Below are positions 47,691 through 59,199 of a stretch of 64,000 nucleotides of DNA, in pieces. The DNA is from Rhytidiadelphus loreus (lineage: Eukaryota > Streptophyta > Bryopsida > Hypnales > Hylocomiaceae): NCBI GenBank assembly GCA_947034895.1, contig OX344763.1, positions 40,671,025 to 40,735,024 of the forward strand, in the 5' to 3' direction. The notes beneath the pieces are model-generated. The model had not been told where the DNA came from. It worked only from the letters and a program-made list of their open reading frames with translations, and did not search any database. Position 1 is the stretch's first letter, and each line of letters opens with the position of its first letter. Position numbers and translations under genes: made by a program.

Positions 47691-47992
47691 ACAACCAATC
47701 TGACCCAACACTAATTAGCATCTGCAGCATATTCTAATTGATTTTTCCTTATCTCACATCCAAAATTGGTAATAAATGTTAGGCGTCAGTTCATATCAAA
47801 GACATAGCAAGGCAATGGAAGAATTATTCTCACAATGTGAAGGGTTTCCCAAACCCTAAACCCTAGACCCTAGACCTTGGAAAACAATAATACAACTTTT
47901 ATCTAGAATCAAATCCTTAAACCTACATAAAATACTTACACATCCTACACGAGATGTAGTGTTTTAGACCTAAAACAGAATCATGTCCTTTT

Positions 47993-48535
47993 TGTCTTGT
48001 TGAATTTGTAAACAAAATGGAGGAAGTAACATATGATTAAAGGGAATTAGAAACAATAAGGGAGAGGTCCAAAAAAAAAACACCATCTCGTGAAACATGC
48101 CCAAATAAATCTAATTACACCTCCCCACTATTAGAATGTACATTAAACTTTCATTTGGAACTTCTTGCCAAAGGAGTGTTGGAGAGCTAATGCAAAACCT
48201 AGGATTTGTTTGTCTTGTTGAATTTGTAAACAAAATGGAGGAAGTAACATATGATTAAAGGGAATTAGAAACAATAAGGGAGAGGTCCCAAAAAAAACAC
48301 CATCTCGTGAATCATGCCCAAATAAATCTAATTACACCTCCCCACTATTAGAATGTACATAAAACTTTCATTTGGAACTTCTTGCCAAAGGAGTATTGGA
48401 GAGCTAATGCAAAACCTAGGATTTGTTTGTCTTGTTGAATTTGTAAACAAAATGGAGGAAGTAACATATGATTAAAGGGAATTAGAAACAATAAGGGAGA
48501 GGGGTCCCAAAAAAAAAATTAATCTTGTGAAACAT
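47993..48535 (+). repeat. 217-bp tandem repeat, 2.5 units
   Basis: TGTCTTGTTGAATTTGTAAA starts units at 47993, 48211 and 48428. Units 1 and 2 are nearly identical; the third breaks off into the GCAGTCGCCC array. Confidence 0.9.
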
Positions 48536-48599
48536 GCCCATACCCGCAGTCGCCCAAAGCGCAGTCGCCCTAGAACCCCAGGTCTGATTTTGGAAGTGA

Positions 48600-49290
48600 T
48601 CTGGGGACCCGCAGTCGCCCCCTACGCGCAGTCGCCCTGATGGAAGGGGGGAGATTGTATTTTCGAAATTTTTGGTGTCTCCCACCTTGACCCGCAGTCG
48701 CCCCCTACGCGTAGTCGCCCTGATGGAAGGGGGGAGATTGCATTTTCGAAATTTTTGGTGTCTCCCACCTTGACCCGCAGTCGCCCCCTACGCGCAGTCG
48801 CCCTGATGGAAGGGGGGAGATTGCATTTTCGAAATTTTTGGTGTCTCCCACCTTGACCCGCAGTCGCCCCCTACGCGCAGTCGCCCCCTACGCGCAGTCG
48901 CCCTGATGGAAGGGGGGAGATTGCATTTTGAAATAGTTAGGTTGCTCCCACCTTGACCCGCAGTCGCCCCCTACGCGCAGTCGCCCTGATGGAAGGGGGG
49001 AGATTGCATTTTGAAATAGTTAGGTTGCTCCCACCTTGACCCGCAGTCGCCCCCTACGCGCAGTCGCCCTGATGGAAGGGGGGAGATTGCATTTTGAAAT
49101 AGTTAGGTTGCTCCCACCTTGACCCGCAGTCGCCCCCTACGCGCAGTCGCCCTGATGGAAGGGGGGAGATTGCATTTTGAAATAGTTAGGTTGCTCCCAC
49201 CTTGACCCGCAGTCGCCCCCTACGCGCATTCGCCCTGATAGAGGGCGGAAAAGTATTTGGTGTCTCCCTCCCCTTCCATATGGGCGACTG
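48600..49290 (+). repeat. 83-bp tandem repeat containing ACCCGCAGTCGCCCC
   Basis: CCCGCAGTCGCCCCCTACGC starts units at 48608, 48691, 48774, 48857, 48957, 49040, 49123 and 49206. Spacing is 83 bases except one of 100, where part of a unit is duplicated. A subtype change (TTTCGAAATTTTTGG to TTTGAAATAGTTAGG) occurs after unit 4. Confidence 0.95.
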
Positions 49291-49309
49291 CGCGTAGGGG
49301 GCGACTGCG

Positions 49310-49570
49310 GGTCAAGGAGTTTGCATTTTCTCCTTGACTTGCAGTCGCCCCCTATGCGCAGTCGCCCTGATGGAGGGGGGATTTTGAAATGTGTTTCCCC
49401 CTCGAGGACCCGAGGTCGCCCTCACCCGCGGTCGCCCTGATCCGAGGTCGCCCTCACCCGAGGTCGCCTTTGAAAGACGCGAGGGATCCTTGGACCGGAC
49501 CCGCGGTCGCCCCACGCGCAGTCGCCCCATGCGCTGTCGCCCTAGTATCCGTGTTAGGGTTAGCGCATGT
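49310..49570 (+). repeat. GCAGTCGCCC/GAGGTCGCCC array upstream of the spliced gene
   Basis: A continuation of the array with CACCCGCGGTCGCCCTGATC and CACCCGAGGTCGCC variants, about 220 bases before the first possible exon of the captured gene. Confidence 0.75.
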
Positions 49571-49789
49571 GCCCCTGGCGACCGCGGGTATTTCATGGGC
49601 TGTTCCAGCCTGTGGTCCATAATTTTCATAACTGCGCCTTGTAGTTCACCTACCTTGTAGTGGCTGAATGTGGGCACAATGTTGTGGAGGTCTCGTGATT
49701 TTTTTGGTTTCCCACAAACAGCCAACAATACAACAGACACTTCTTGTATACTTCAATGAACCCAAAATCTTTTCCATTAGTTTAGGATA

Positions 49790-50283
49790 GTGAGAATATC
49801 AAAGCCATTTGATGTAGAGGGCCTTGAAACGGCAATTGCATTCATTGTGGCAAAGTTGTTGAATAATAAGGATGCACACACAAATGGGTGTGAAGTCACC
49901 GAAAAAGGGTACACTAAATTCACATTTAAAACAATTAGCAATTCAAATGAAAATGATTCATTTGGTTCTTCATTGATTCTCTTTCATTTTTGGGTGTTAT
50001 AGTAACGTAGGGGGGCCTCAATTGTTATGTAGCCTATTCAAATTTAATCTTCTTGCATTGCTAATGATTAGTTATTTGGCTCCTTACAGGCTTAATGGCA
50101 GGTGTTCAATTTAGCAAGTACTCAGAGGAAGTCATAATTATTCTCGACCATGAATATTTCCGGTAAAAATTTGTTTAGTTTGCCTTTGACTTCCTTATTG
50201 TCATCCACTTGTATTGTAGACAATGTCTTTTTAATAGGTGGGAGAATCACCATGACAATGACTATTCTATTGGAATTGATTTG
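49790..50283 (+). CDS. Possible upstream exons of the gene in the hAT-type element
   Basis: Three protein-like segments precede the well-supported exons: KPFDVEGLETAIAFIVAKLL (from about 49799), MAGVQFSKYSEEVIIILDHE ending at a GTAAAA donor after 50162, and WENHHDNDYSIGIDL (50238-50283) after a TTTTTAATAG acceptor. The 50162-50238 join is in phase (TTC CG|G TGG). The link from 50283 to 50300 is unsolved: a TGA and an improbably short gap lie between, so a base change or an unusual splice is needed. Product unknown. Confidence 0.4.
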
Positions 50284-50298
50284 TGATCTTTGAAATAG

Positions 50299-51105
50299 GA
50301 TTAAGGACTTTTGGAAAGGCTACAAATTGTATTGCTTTGCTCATTATGGCCAATGCAATGAGTCCAAAGGCCATTTCCAAGCCAACAAAATGGGTGAGTA
50401 AAATATTGCCCTTCATTTTGTATAGGTGATTTGAATCCTTGAATAATGAAATGAACATGTATTAATGAACATTTCTAGTTGGATAGTTAGTGGTGGACAT
50501 TTCATCTCACTATTAGTGTTTATTTGTTGCAGGACGAGTGATGTGTTTGATACAAAACACACGCGATATTGTTTGGGGAGCCAAATTTGATGAGGCCATT
50601 AGGGAGGGGTGGGCCATGATGGAAGAATATGTGTGGGTTCGGCAAGGAAAAGATTGCACAAACCTCAGGTTCGGTTGTTCTAGTATAGAACTTGTATTAT
50701 AAGATTATATGCTAAAAATACCCATATGTAGTTGTTATGTTTTAATATTCATTGATATGGGGGGCCGGGAGATGCAGGGCTTTATTAGAAGAATTTGAGG
50801 ATGTCGAGAAACTTTCCGAGTCTGAGAATGGATGCTTGTTGTTACAACTCATTAAGGTTAGTGCAATACCACAACACGAGTTAATATACTTGCTAGGTTA
50901 GTATTGTTTGTACCCCATTCTGTGAATATCATATGTACTAATGACAATTCCACCTTAGGATGATGAGCACGGGACGGAACGCGCATTTACACAATCTCTG
51001 AGCGTTCAAATCAACACCACGGATATTTTTGAGCAGACCAATAATAGGTTAAACCAAGCTCGCGCAAACTTGGACAACCTTGTGCCACGGGCAAATCGTT
51101 CGTGA
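50299..51105 (+). CDS. Spliced gene of unknown function inside the hAT-type element, four 3' exons
   Basis: Exons 50299-50393, 50533-50668, 50778-50856 and 50959-51105 join in one frame through three GT-AG introns (donors GTGAGT, GTTCGG, GTTAGT; acceptors TTGCAG, ATGCAG, CTTAG) and end at TGA 51103-51105. About 151 codons: IKDFWKGYKLYCFAHYGQCN, VMCLIQNTRDIVWGAKFDEA, EGWAMMEEYVWVRQGKDC, ALLEEFEDVEKLSESENG and a Gln/Asn-rich helical end (NNRLNQARANLDNLV). No transposase or other family is recognised. Intact splice sites and the absence of stops distinguish it from nearly all other genes in the window. It is either the element's own gene or a captured host gene. Confidence 0.65.
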
Positions 51106-52225
51106 CTAGAGACATTGTTGTGGTGCATCAAACGGCAGCCTTGTACCATGGCATAAGACCCTATTTTGATTTTTGAGTTGGGATCATAAAAAGAAATAAG
51201 TTATTTATGAAGATAATAGTACTAAAGTCATGCTAGACATGTGAAATAGCAATGTGCTTGACAAAGAACTTCATTTTACATTTCTATACTATGATTTTGC
51301 TAAACAATGCATGGATTGTTTATCTCAGATGGATGATCATATTTTGCTAAACAGTCCATGGTATATGAATGTTTAATTGATTAGTGCCCAATACTTTAAT
51401 GGTTTACATATGTGACCCCTCCCAAAAAATATATACCCATAAATGTGACCCCCCCAATAAAATATATACCCATAAATGTTGTGGCTTGTTATTCTTGGTT
51501 CACAAGTTTGAAATCCCCAAATATTGAAAATGTACAAATGTATGCCCTTGATTTAATCCCTTTGTTTGTAAATATGATGGCTACACTTTTAATTAATATG
51601 AAACAAGTTTTATTGTTTGGATACCTATGAATGTACAGATAAATAAAATTTGAACAAAACCATGAAATCAGCTGGGAAATAGCTATGACAATTAATTGTG
51701 ACAATTAGTTCCCAACTACACCTTCACGGTGCTTGATGAAGCACATGATGAAAGTTATATGGGAGCTCATGCTGTCACACCCAATCCTTATGAGATATTT
51801 GAACAACCATCTTACTACACCTATCCTATGCATTGTATAATTGATTATATTGAGTTTTGTTCTCTCACGCAATTTATAATGTATCAATCACACTTAGGTA
51901 TTAGTTCTAATTGGTAGGCAATTAGGTGATGACTGCAACGAGGTTATAAAAGTGCAATGCAAGTATGGCTACATTTGAAGTCCGCCTCAAAGCAATATCG
52001 ATGACTAATTAATATAATCGTTGTTGACATTATTATTGTGGCCTTATACTGGGTGAATTTTTGGGATTAGAGAAGTTTGTCCAATTAACATTTCATGGGC
52101 TCTATTATTTGCACTTGTAAATTGTAAACCCCAATATAACGTAGCACCTAATTCTGCGCTTATAAAACACCTATGTGACGTGTTACTTCAAAGACTGAAT
52201 ATGCCAAACTCAAATCCTAAACTGA
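51106..52225 (+). other. 3' part of the hAT-type element, no gene
   Basis: AT-rich. It contains a 38-bp direct duplication (ATATATACCCATAAATGT at about 51428 and 51465). Otherwise nothing supported. Confidence 0.5.
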
Positions 52226-52600
52226 ACCTGCGGTCGCCCTGGAACACGCGGTCGCTGTCTGCTGCTCCGACCCGCAGTCGCCCTGTAACCCGCAGTCGCC
52301 CCTACCTGTCGGACCCGCAGTCGCCCTCAGTACCCGAAGCCGCGGTCGCCCCTTCACCCGAAGTCGCCCTAAAGCCCCTGACCCGCAGTCGCCCACTCAC
52401 CCGCAGTCGCCTTCAAGCCTAAACCCGCAGTCGCCTCTATTTTTTCCACCCGCGGTCGCCCCTTCACTCGAAGTCGCCCTAGCGCCCCAGACCTGCAGTC
52501 GTCCCTTCACCCGTAGTCGCCTCAATTTTTCCACCTGAGGTCGCCCAAGGCAGACCTGCACGCGCCCACACCCGCAGTCGCCCACGCTGGCTGTCCACGT
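52226..52600 (+). repeat. ACCCGCAGTCGCC array, right side of the hAT-type element
   Basis: About 20 units (ACCCGCAGTCGCCC, CACCCGAAGTCGCCC), inverted relative to the left-hand array, ending 170 bases before the right terminus. Confidence 0.85.
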
Positions 52601-53030
52601 CAATTCTGAAGCCCTGCCACGTAGGCAAAATCTATTTACCATGGGGTAAAATTTTTTACCCCTCCGCGACGTGATGTCAAGTAAACTCGACACTTCGTGA
52701 CACGCGACACGCGACGTCAGACGTCATACACGACGCCTAAATCCAAAAATATGTCAGACAAGACAACCCTGGTTCGAACAGCTCAAGAAAAAGTCAAAGA
52801 TAGTCAAAATATACACCTTATTGGCATACTATGACTAATTATGGCTATTTATACCCTTCAACTTATATAACTGCCAATATGACTGATGTCTGAAGCGACT
52901 GCTTCTAAATGACTGCAGTCAGTCATATTCCGAGTCATCTACAGTGATTTCTGCGTGAATCATATTTTTTGATTTTACGACTCATTGCAATCATATTTTG
53001 CAATCATAAAACACTGCTTTTGTTGTAGTG

Positions 53031-53441
53031 AGATCAAGAGGGATTGTGGCCGCTCTCTAACTGGACAAGGAATCACGGAACTGCTTTCACAGAAGATGGG
53101 GTGGATCCAAATAATCCAATGGACACCACACCGGAGGACGAATCTGAGCCAACTCTATACTGTGGACCTACCAAGGACAGACCGAGGTTGACATTCAATC
53201 CATTCAGGGATGTCCTACTAGGAGACTTTGTTCTTTGCCGACCATGTCAAAACAATTACCTGCCAGTTTGGCTGGGCAGGGTACTCAAGTGTGTGGACAT
53301 GACTCCAGGAGTCCAGGGCCAACGTATGGGAATTTCAAGATAGAGTGGTGGACTCCAATGAAAGCCAAGAGGGAGGAAAAAACGCTTGTGGCGAGGAAAT
53401 GCTGGACCCGAAGGTGGCACAAGGAACTCTGTCTTCCGTAG
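53031..53441 (+). pseudogene. DUF7869-type gene, 3' segment
   Basis: The frame interrupted at 15092 resumes here: DQEGLWPLSNWTRNHGTAF, then acidic DTTPEDESEP, then GDFVLCRPCQNNYLPVWLGR followed by VLKCVDM. A one-base shift near 53325 moves the similarity to another frame: YGNFKIEWWTPMKAKREEK to a stop at 53439-53441. A GDFV...VWLGRV block followed by an xWW segment fits, as I recall, the C-terminal part of DUF7869-type proteins. Possible further coding (SHVIPEAYVAAAIADLEASS near 53510-53570) follows after another frame change. Confidence 0.65.
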
Positions 53442-53632
53442 ATGGTTCATATTAGCATTGTCCTATACTCACATAGAAAGCCCTCGCATGTGAAGAAAGG
53501 ACTCCTACGTCTCATGTTATCCCGGAGGCCTATGTTGCTGCTGCAATTGCAGATCTTGAGGCCTCGAGTGCAACTTTGGACAGAGATGCAGAAGATGAGG
53601 GAATGATTAGCTCCACGACTCTTATCTATCCT

Positions 53633-54190
53633 ATCGGCTGGCAGCCGATAGGACACTTTTGGTTCATGGAGGGCTTGCACCATCACTCCACTTCTTGGAT
53701 CGAGAACTCCAGTGCAGTTGTCGGCTGCCAGCCGATATGACGGACTTTGCTGCATACTGAACATTATATTCTATCAACATAATAATCTTCTTTGGGGATG
53801 ATTTCATGGATGTGCACATTGCTTTTTCTCGATTTCGGGCAGGAAGGGAGTAGCTTCAATTCTGAAATCTATTCAGTTTGAACATTTGAAATTTACAATA
53901 TGTATCGGCTGCCCGCCGACAAAATTAACTTCCGTTAGTAGAGCAATTATGTAGATGATATTTTTAGTCATTCGCCTTGAAAGTGCTCTTTTCATATTGG
54001 AATTGCATCAGATATGTATGTTTCCGTTTTCAATTTATAATTTATATCAAGCTCCTTTGAGGACAAATTTCCAACTGACTATCTTTAGTGCGCTTGAGGA
54101 TTCTTGAATTTTCTACCACGGATGTTTACTGTCGTCTTTACTTATGACTGCAATTGTTATTTACCCTTTCTTATCGGCTGCAAGCCTATA
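53633..54190. repeat. Four dispersed ATCGGCTGcCAGCCGAT palindromes
   Basis: Copies at 53633-53649 (perfect), 53721-53735 (perfect core), 53904-53920 (GCCCGCCGA variant) and 54173-54190 (decayed) follow the 3' end of the DUF7869-type gene. Each could form an 8-bp hairpin stem. Confidence 0.7.
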
Positions 54191-55912
54191 CATGTCATGG
54201 GGATCGGGATGGAATCATGGGAATCAAATTGGGATTCGCCATGACTTGGATTACACGGTTATAGGCGTTTTTTCCGCTATCACATTGTTTTGGTTGCAAA
54301 TTCAATAATCCACTACTTTCTGGTTTTTTTCAAAGCAAATTGTCCTTCATGAAAACATTTTGATAGTATTTCAATTGTCTTAAACAATGTATGGGTGGGC
54401 AGCAGACACTTTTCCATCATTTCCATCATATTCTTCTATTTTTAAGGTGATTATGGACTATGAATTTGTCCATAATTCGTCAATTTGTCCATAAATAGTT
54501 AAATATGGGTTTAAAGGTTTCTATTGACAAAAATTTCAATTCCAAATAATATAAGATATATTGTCTAGAAAGGGTTGAAAAATGAACTAAAATGGCATGT
54601 TCTCCAACTAAAATATTTATAGAGCTCACATGAAGATGACTATTGCATCAATATTCAACCAAAATAAACTTTCAATAGAAAGCTATTCTATAGAATTTTT
54701 TTTTCATTTTCCAAAATTTTTTTTCTTATATAATATAGAGGTGTGAAAGTTATTTTCAACTTTATAGTGTATCTTTTTTCTTCAAAAATTTATAACTAAT
54801 TACTATTAGCATAAAAAAATACCAATAATTCAAAACATAAACTTCTAAAGTAGTAAAATCTATCTATAATTTTTTTTTGAAAAAAAATTAAATTTTAAGG
54901 TGTATTACTTGTATTACTTTTTCCGCTGCACGTGGATTGCTAAAACGTGGGGAGTGTCCTCCCCGTGCCTCCCCCCATATTAGTATAGATACTGATCTAT
55001 TTTTTCATAAGTTTATAACTAAAATAACTACTCACTGCCCAAAAGTCATTGGACTATCTTGATGTACAAACTACAAATCCTTAAGAACAAATTTTTAATC
55101 AAACAAAGGCCATTGCTTCTAAATCTACTTGAAATCAACGCCAGGAGTGACAACAAAATCTTGCAGGAATAAAAATCGATTGTACACATAAGAAAAAATA
55201 AAATTGCTTAGTTTTTCCAAATTATGACCAATTTTAGGAGGGTACAAGCTCCATCCCAAACCCCTATCGAGTCCGACAAGGGTTTGAGAGAGAGCTCACA
55301 GACCCCCTAAAATCAGTCATGGTTTCTATGCACTTAGTAATAGATCCTCAAAAAAATGACTCCATCCTCTGGACTTTCAGTCACTCACTTCAGTAAAAGA
55401 CTTAGTACTTCACTTGAACGCCTGCAACAGACAAATAATATTTTGACCAATTTTGTGGGTGCGGGAGAAATTTGAAATAACAATGTCGGGTCTAACGTAG
55501 TTCTTGGCATCATATCAAACACCTCCGAAAATCAGTCACCGAACCTTGGAGATACTCATTGTTGGCTCATCAGTTTCTCAACACGGTTACTCAGATTCTC
55601 ATTCTGAATTATCAAACAGATGGAAAACCAGCCTCATTCAAACGCAAAACCAATCATCGCTTACTTGAGAAATTCACTTTTATAGTCGGAAAAGGATTCA
55701 ATCAACAATCATGTCTTGAGGCTCATGAAATCTCGTTTGATGACTACCTTTCTAGTTGACTGACGAAGATAAATAAATCAATAAATCAATAGGAATTTGA
55801 AGACAATGAACAACTATTATCAAAAAAATTAGTCTAAAAAGTGGCGCCAGCAAAGTCAAAATTCATCATTGACCGATTGTGGGGGTGTTGGAGAGTATTG
55901 GAAGAACCCTGT
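54191..55912. other. Non-coding region with a dispersed repeat
   Basis: The part at 54505-54880 is the diverged partner of 36760-37190. A GC-richer patch with TGGGGAGTGTCCTCCCCG (54937-54962) lies beside it. No gene is supported between 54.9 and 55.9 kb; the 66-codon ORF at 55559-55759 has no recognisable features. Confidence 0.5.
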
Positions 55913-57955
55913 TGTGAGCCCCAAATTCATCATTTGGGACTCACAATTTGTTTTTTTAAATTGTTATGGTTTAAGGCATACAATTATATAAAAAGCCCAA
56001 AAAAGAGTGTAGAACCAAAATAGGTATGTCACGTACTAGTGTAGCTTTTGGTCATAAATAGCCTTTTTTCTTAGAACACCCCCAAACCTCACTTGTATAT
56101 AGGTTAGAACAATAAAATAGTGGGAAACAATAGGCTTGTAGAGAACTTACCCAAAATAGCCCAAATCTAGTGCATGTGACCATGATTGGCTAAATTGATC
56201 TCAAGAGAGATACGGAAGTCTTTATGTAAATCTCTAAAGATCGGTTTTAGTTTCTCTATTCTATCGACAACATATTAGGAACCCCAATTGTTAGCATGCA
56301 AATGTCACTTTTTCAAGAGAGGCCACACAAAAGAATCTACGGCCATCGGATAGTACTCTCAGATCAAAAACATGTTAGGGGATCAACAACGAAATCAATT
56401 CACCAAGATTTCCTCATGTGTGAAAGATTCCCTGACTACTGGTAATCCAAGAGAAGTCGATTTTTACCTCTCTACTGACTGTATACAAGATTGATTCAAG
56501 ACTTGGCATGTGACTTGGGGAATTCTATGAGAAGTTCCCCCAAAAGTCTCAGTTTTTTTTTATCTCCAGAGGATCTTTTTCCGAGCAATCAACCACTAAA
56601 AGCTACAAAGGGAAATTCATATAAATTACCTAGGTTGTGATAAAATCTTACTAAAAATCAGATTAGTTTTTTTATGTTAATAAAGCGCCCCGACAAGTTT
56701 CGTAGTATTCCAATAGCGGGAGGTAGCCGAATCACCAATATTCCCCCAATTATTATTTACGGCAGGATTTTTGTGGAGTTGAACGGCGTCCCGGGAACGC
56801 ACAAAGTTGGAATGAAGTTGTCAAGGGGTCTTTTCTTACTCCCTAGGACCCTCTCGACAACCCTAGCTAGTTACCTAAGAAAAGGTAACCTCCAAAAGTT
56901 AGATTTTAATCATTTTATTGATTCTAGTTGGCGTTGGTTGTCGATGGGTTTTCACGATGGGAGCAGGGGGTAGAAGGTCATGAAGACTAAAAATAGCCTT
57001 TCGAAGCCATTGGTACAATCCATTTGCGATTTGAAGTTAAACTCCAAAAGTTAGACTTTAGGACTAGCGTAGAAACCTAAATGTGGTGAAAATCCTAAAA
57101 GATAAGGATGATAATCTCGCATGATAAGGTTACTTAGGTTAGAAAGGAAGGGGAAGGGTGCCCATGGAGAGTATAAAAGGGGACCCTTCTCCATCTCAAA
57201 AGACCCCCAATACTTGTTTTGAGTCCGCAGGTTCAAACTATTTTGGATGTTTTGACATTTTGACCAAAACTCCTTACAGTGTTTTTGGAGCACTTTTGGC
57301 TCCTCTTGTTTCTATCTTTTCAGTTTTGAAGGTCCGTGGGGGTCCTTCCTTTAGTCCTTATAACCTTTGTGTGTGTCCTTATGCCCTTATGTACTAAGTT
57401 AAGTGTCCTTGATAGTTTTTCTTGTGTCTTGTACTAACCCTAGAGCAACCTTCCACCGTACCTTGGCAATGCCGCTTTGGAGGGCCTCTAGCTCCATGTT
57501 TTCTTTGTTGTATTACCCCCCCTTCTACTAAACACATGTCCTTTCCATCCTTGTTACTAACCCAAGTTCCCGCATTGCATTGAGTCTAGTTCTTTTGTCT
57601 TCATTAGGAAAAGAGTGGAGTAGTTTCCTTTGGGGTAATAAGACTCCACCTTTCCTTGTCATTTTCAAGTCCTAAATTGTGTGTTAAAAGCCCATCATAC
57701 GGCGGAGCTTTGAACCCCTAGGAGCAGACAGTCCTAAATTTGGTGTTAAAACCAAATTAACAGCAGAGCCTTGGACACCCCTACCGGCTAACTCCAAAGT
57801 TTAGTTTCTAAAACATGTTGAAAACTAACCAAAAGTTTAGCATCCCAAATAGAGTGTCCATGCCCATTAAGAGTCAATACCAGTTCACTTCCCGTTATCA
57901 TTGTTGAACCTTCTTTTTCGCCGGTTCAATGAAGTTTGTCAAAGGGGCAGACAAC
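55913..57955 (+). mobile_element. Truncated LTR-like element B2
   Basis: It starts with the TGTGAGCCCCAAATTC tip and runs in the opposite orientation to B1, which it matches over about 2 kb, including the TATAAAAGG box at 57172-57180 and the CGGCGGAGCTTTGA repeats near 57700-57770. The far tip is missing: the similarity stops near 57900, next to the boundary of the palindromic element. Confidence 0.7.
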
Positions 57956-58400
57956 GAGGATTGACAAATTGCAACGTCCAAGGCAAAATCACATCCATTT
58001 TTCGGACGTCCAGATTTTCCAAACGTGCGAATGATGTGGACGGCGTCCATCGGACGGCATCCATCAGACGTTCAAACGGTGCGGACGGGCGGACGGCCCG
58101 ATCACAATAAAATGTCATAAAACATGATTTTCATACCTCTTTTACACATAGTAAAATGTCTTTTTTCAAAAAACTTTGAACTACAAAAAGGTTGGAAATG
58201 AAGCCAAGTTTCACCTCCAAGAATCCGTTTTAAGTTTTGACCTTCCTGGGAAAAAAGTTATGAACCATTTTTTAAGGCTGTATTTGAAAATGGCCAAAGA
58301 AATGTCGTCTTCTCCTCCAACCCCCGTCCACCCATCTCACCACCCAATTGACCCTTCAAGTCTCCAATCTGCCATCCACCTTTCTGACCCGCCGTTTGTC

Positions 58401-59199
58401 GGGTGTAAGTTTACTAGACCATGTATTTTTTCAACTCACAAAGTAATTTTTTAGGACAACATGACTTTGTACTTGTTATTATTTGAATTTAGAAGCTTTT
58501 CTTGTATGTTTTTTTTGTTTTTCTAGACATTATACATGTGAAGATCCTATGGGCTTTATTGATTTATTTGAATAACCAAGTTTAGAGTGAGAAATTTGTA
58601 CTTTTTGGATTGTTAGTAAAAAATCACATGGTACTAATTAAAATAAAAGTATAAATATCTTGATCATATAGAATTGAAGTGCTAGGATTTTTTTGGAGAA
58701 AAGATAAGGAGGCGCAATGTTTTGGAATCTATCTTCAATTTAATATTTACAATCCATATTTGGCAAAATCTTAGAAATTAATTAGTTTTGATTTGCAACA
58801 AATATATGGTAGAAAAATAAAACTTTTCTCCATTTGATCAAAGATTCTGAATGGCTGCAACTAGTTTTCGAATGGCATCAAGTCAAATGAAGAAAATATC
58901 AATTTTTCATCAAACATATTGTGGTGCTTTTTTATACAAAGACTACTCTTAATACGTTTTTTATTTTTTATGGAGGAATATTTCATATGTGCATGGTTTT
59001 GGATCTTAGTGGCATGTTCAGTCAACCTCCTATATACTTAATGGTTGATCCACAACAATTAATTCCTCCCTCACAATCACTCACTAGTGGCAAATATCAA
59101 TCCTAAATCCAAATACACAAAGCACAATTCAATACTCTAAGTTCTCAGAAGTACAATGGAGCATTCCCGAAAATGCATGGGTCTAACGTACATACACCC
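58401..59199. mobile_element. 799-bp insertion with GGGTGTA inverted ends
   Basis: Ends are GGGTGTAAGTTTACTAGACC and, inverted, GGGTGTATGTACGTTAGACC. The right arm of the palindrome lacks it. GGG-starting ends suggest a PIF/Harbinger-type or related MITE, but no clear short duplication is visible. AT-rich, no gene. Confidence 0.5.

Larger units (their letters stand above)
47007..52771 (+). mobile_element. 5.8-kb hAT-type element with GC-rich arrays and a spliced gene
   Basis: Ends are CAGGGTTGTTCGCTGCG and the reverse complement of CAGGGTTGTCTTGTCTGAC. Flanking 8-mers GTTCGGAC (46999-47006) and GTTCGAAC (52772-52779) match 7 of 8. The outer 90-100 bases at each end are homologous to the 361-bp MITE at 34706. 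GCGACTGCGGGT-type arrays lie inside both ends. No transposase is recognised; the interior carries an intron-containing gene at 50.1-51.1 kb. It sits within the right subterminal region of the CACTA-bounded insertion. Confidence 0.8.
15093..53030 (+). mobile_element. 37.9-kb insertion bounded by CACTA-type ends
   Basis: The left end is CACTACAATAATGACAG and the right end is the reverse complement of CACTACAACAAAAGCAG, a CACTA-superfamily style inverted repeat. Both ends lead into subterminal copies of ATATGACT(G/C) (15148-15240; 46650-46985; 52820-53010). The two flanks are halves of one gene: the codon begun by CA at 15091-15092 is completed by A at 53031 and the frame continues. Flanking triplets are TCA and AGA, so no clean 3-bp duplication is seen. 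No CACTA transposase was recognised. Most of the interior is other TEs nested within it (A2, the hAT gene region, B1, the RING-H2 region, K2 and the 5.8-kb hAT-type element). Confidence 0.65.

Noticed and set aside
15093..53030. Clean 3-bp target duplication for the large CACTA-type insertion
   Set aside because: The flanking triplets TCA and AGA do not match. The call rests on the inverted ends, the shared subterminal repeats and the in-frame rejoining of the host gene.
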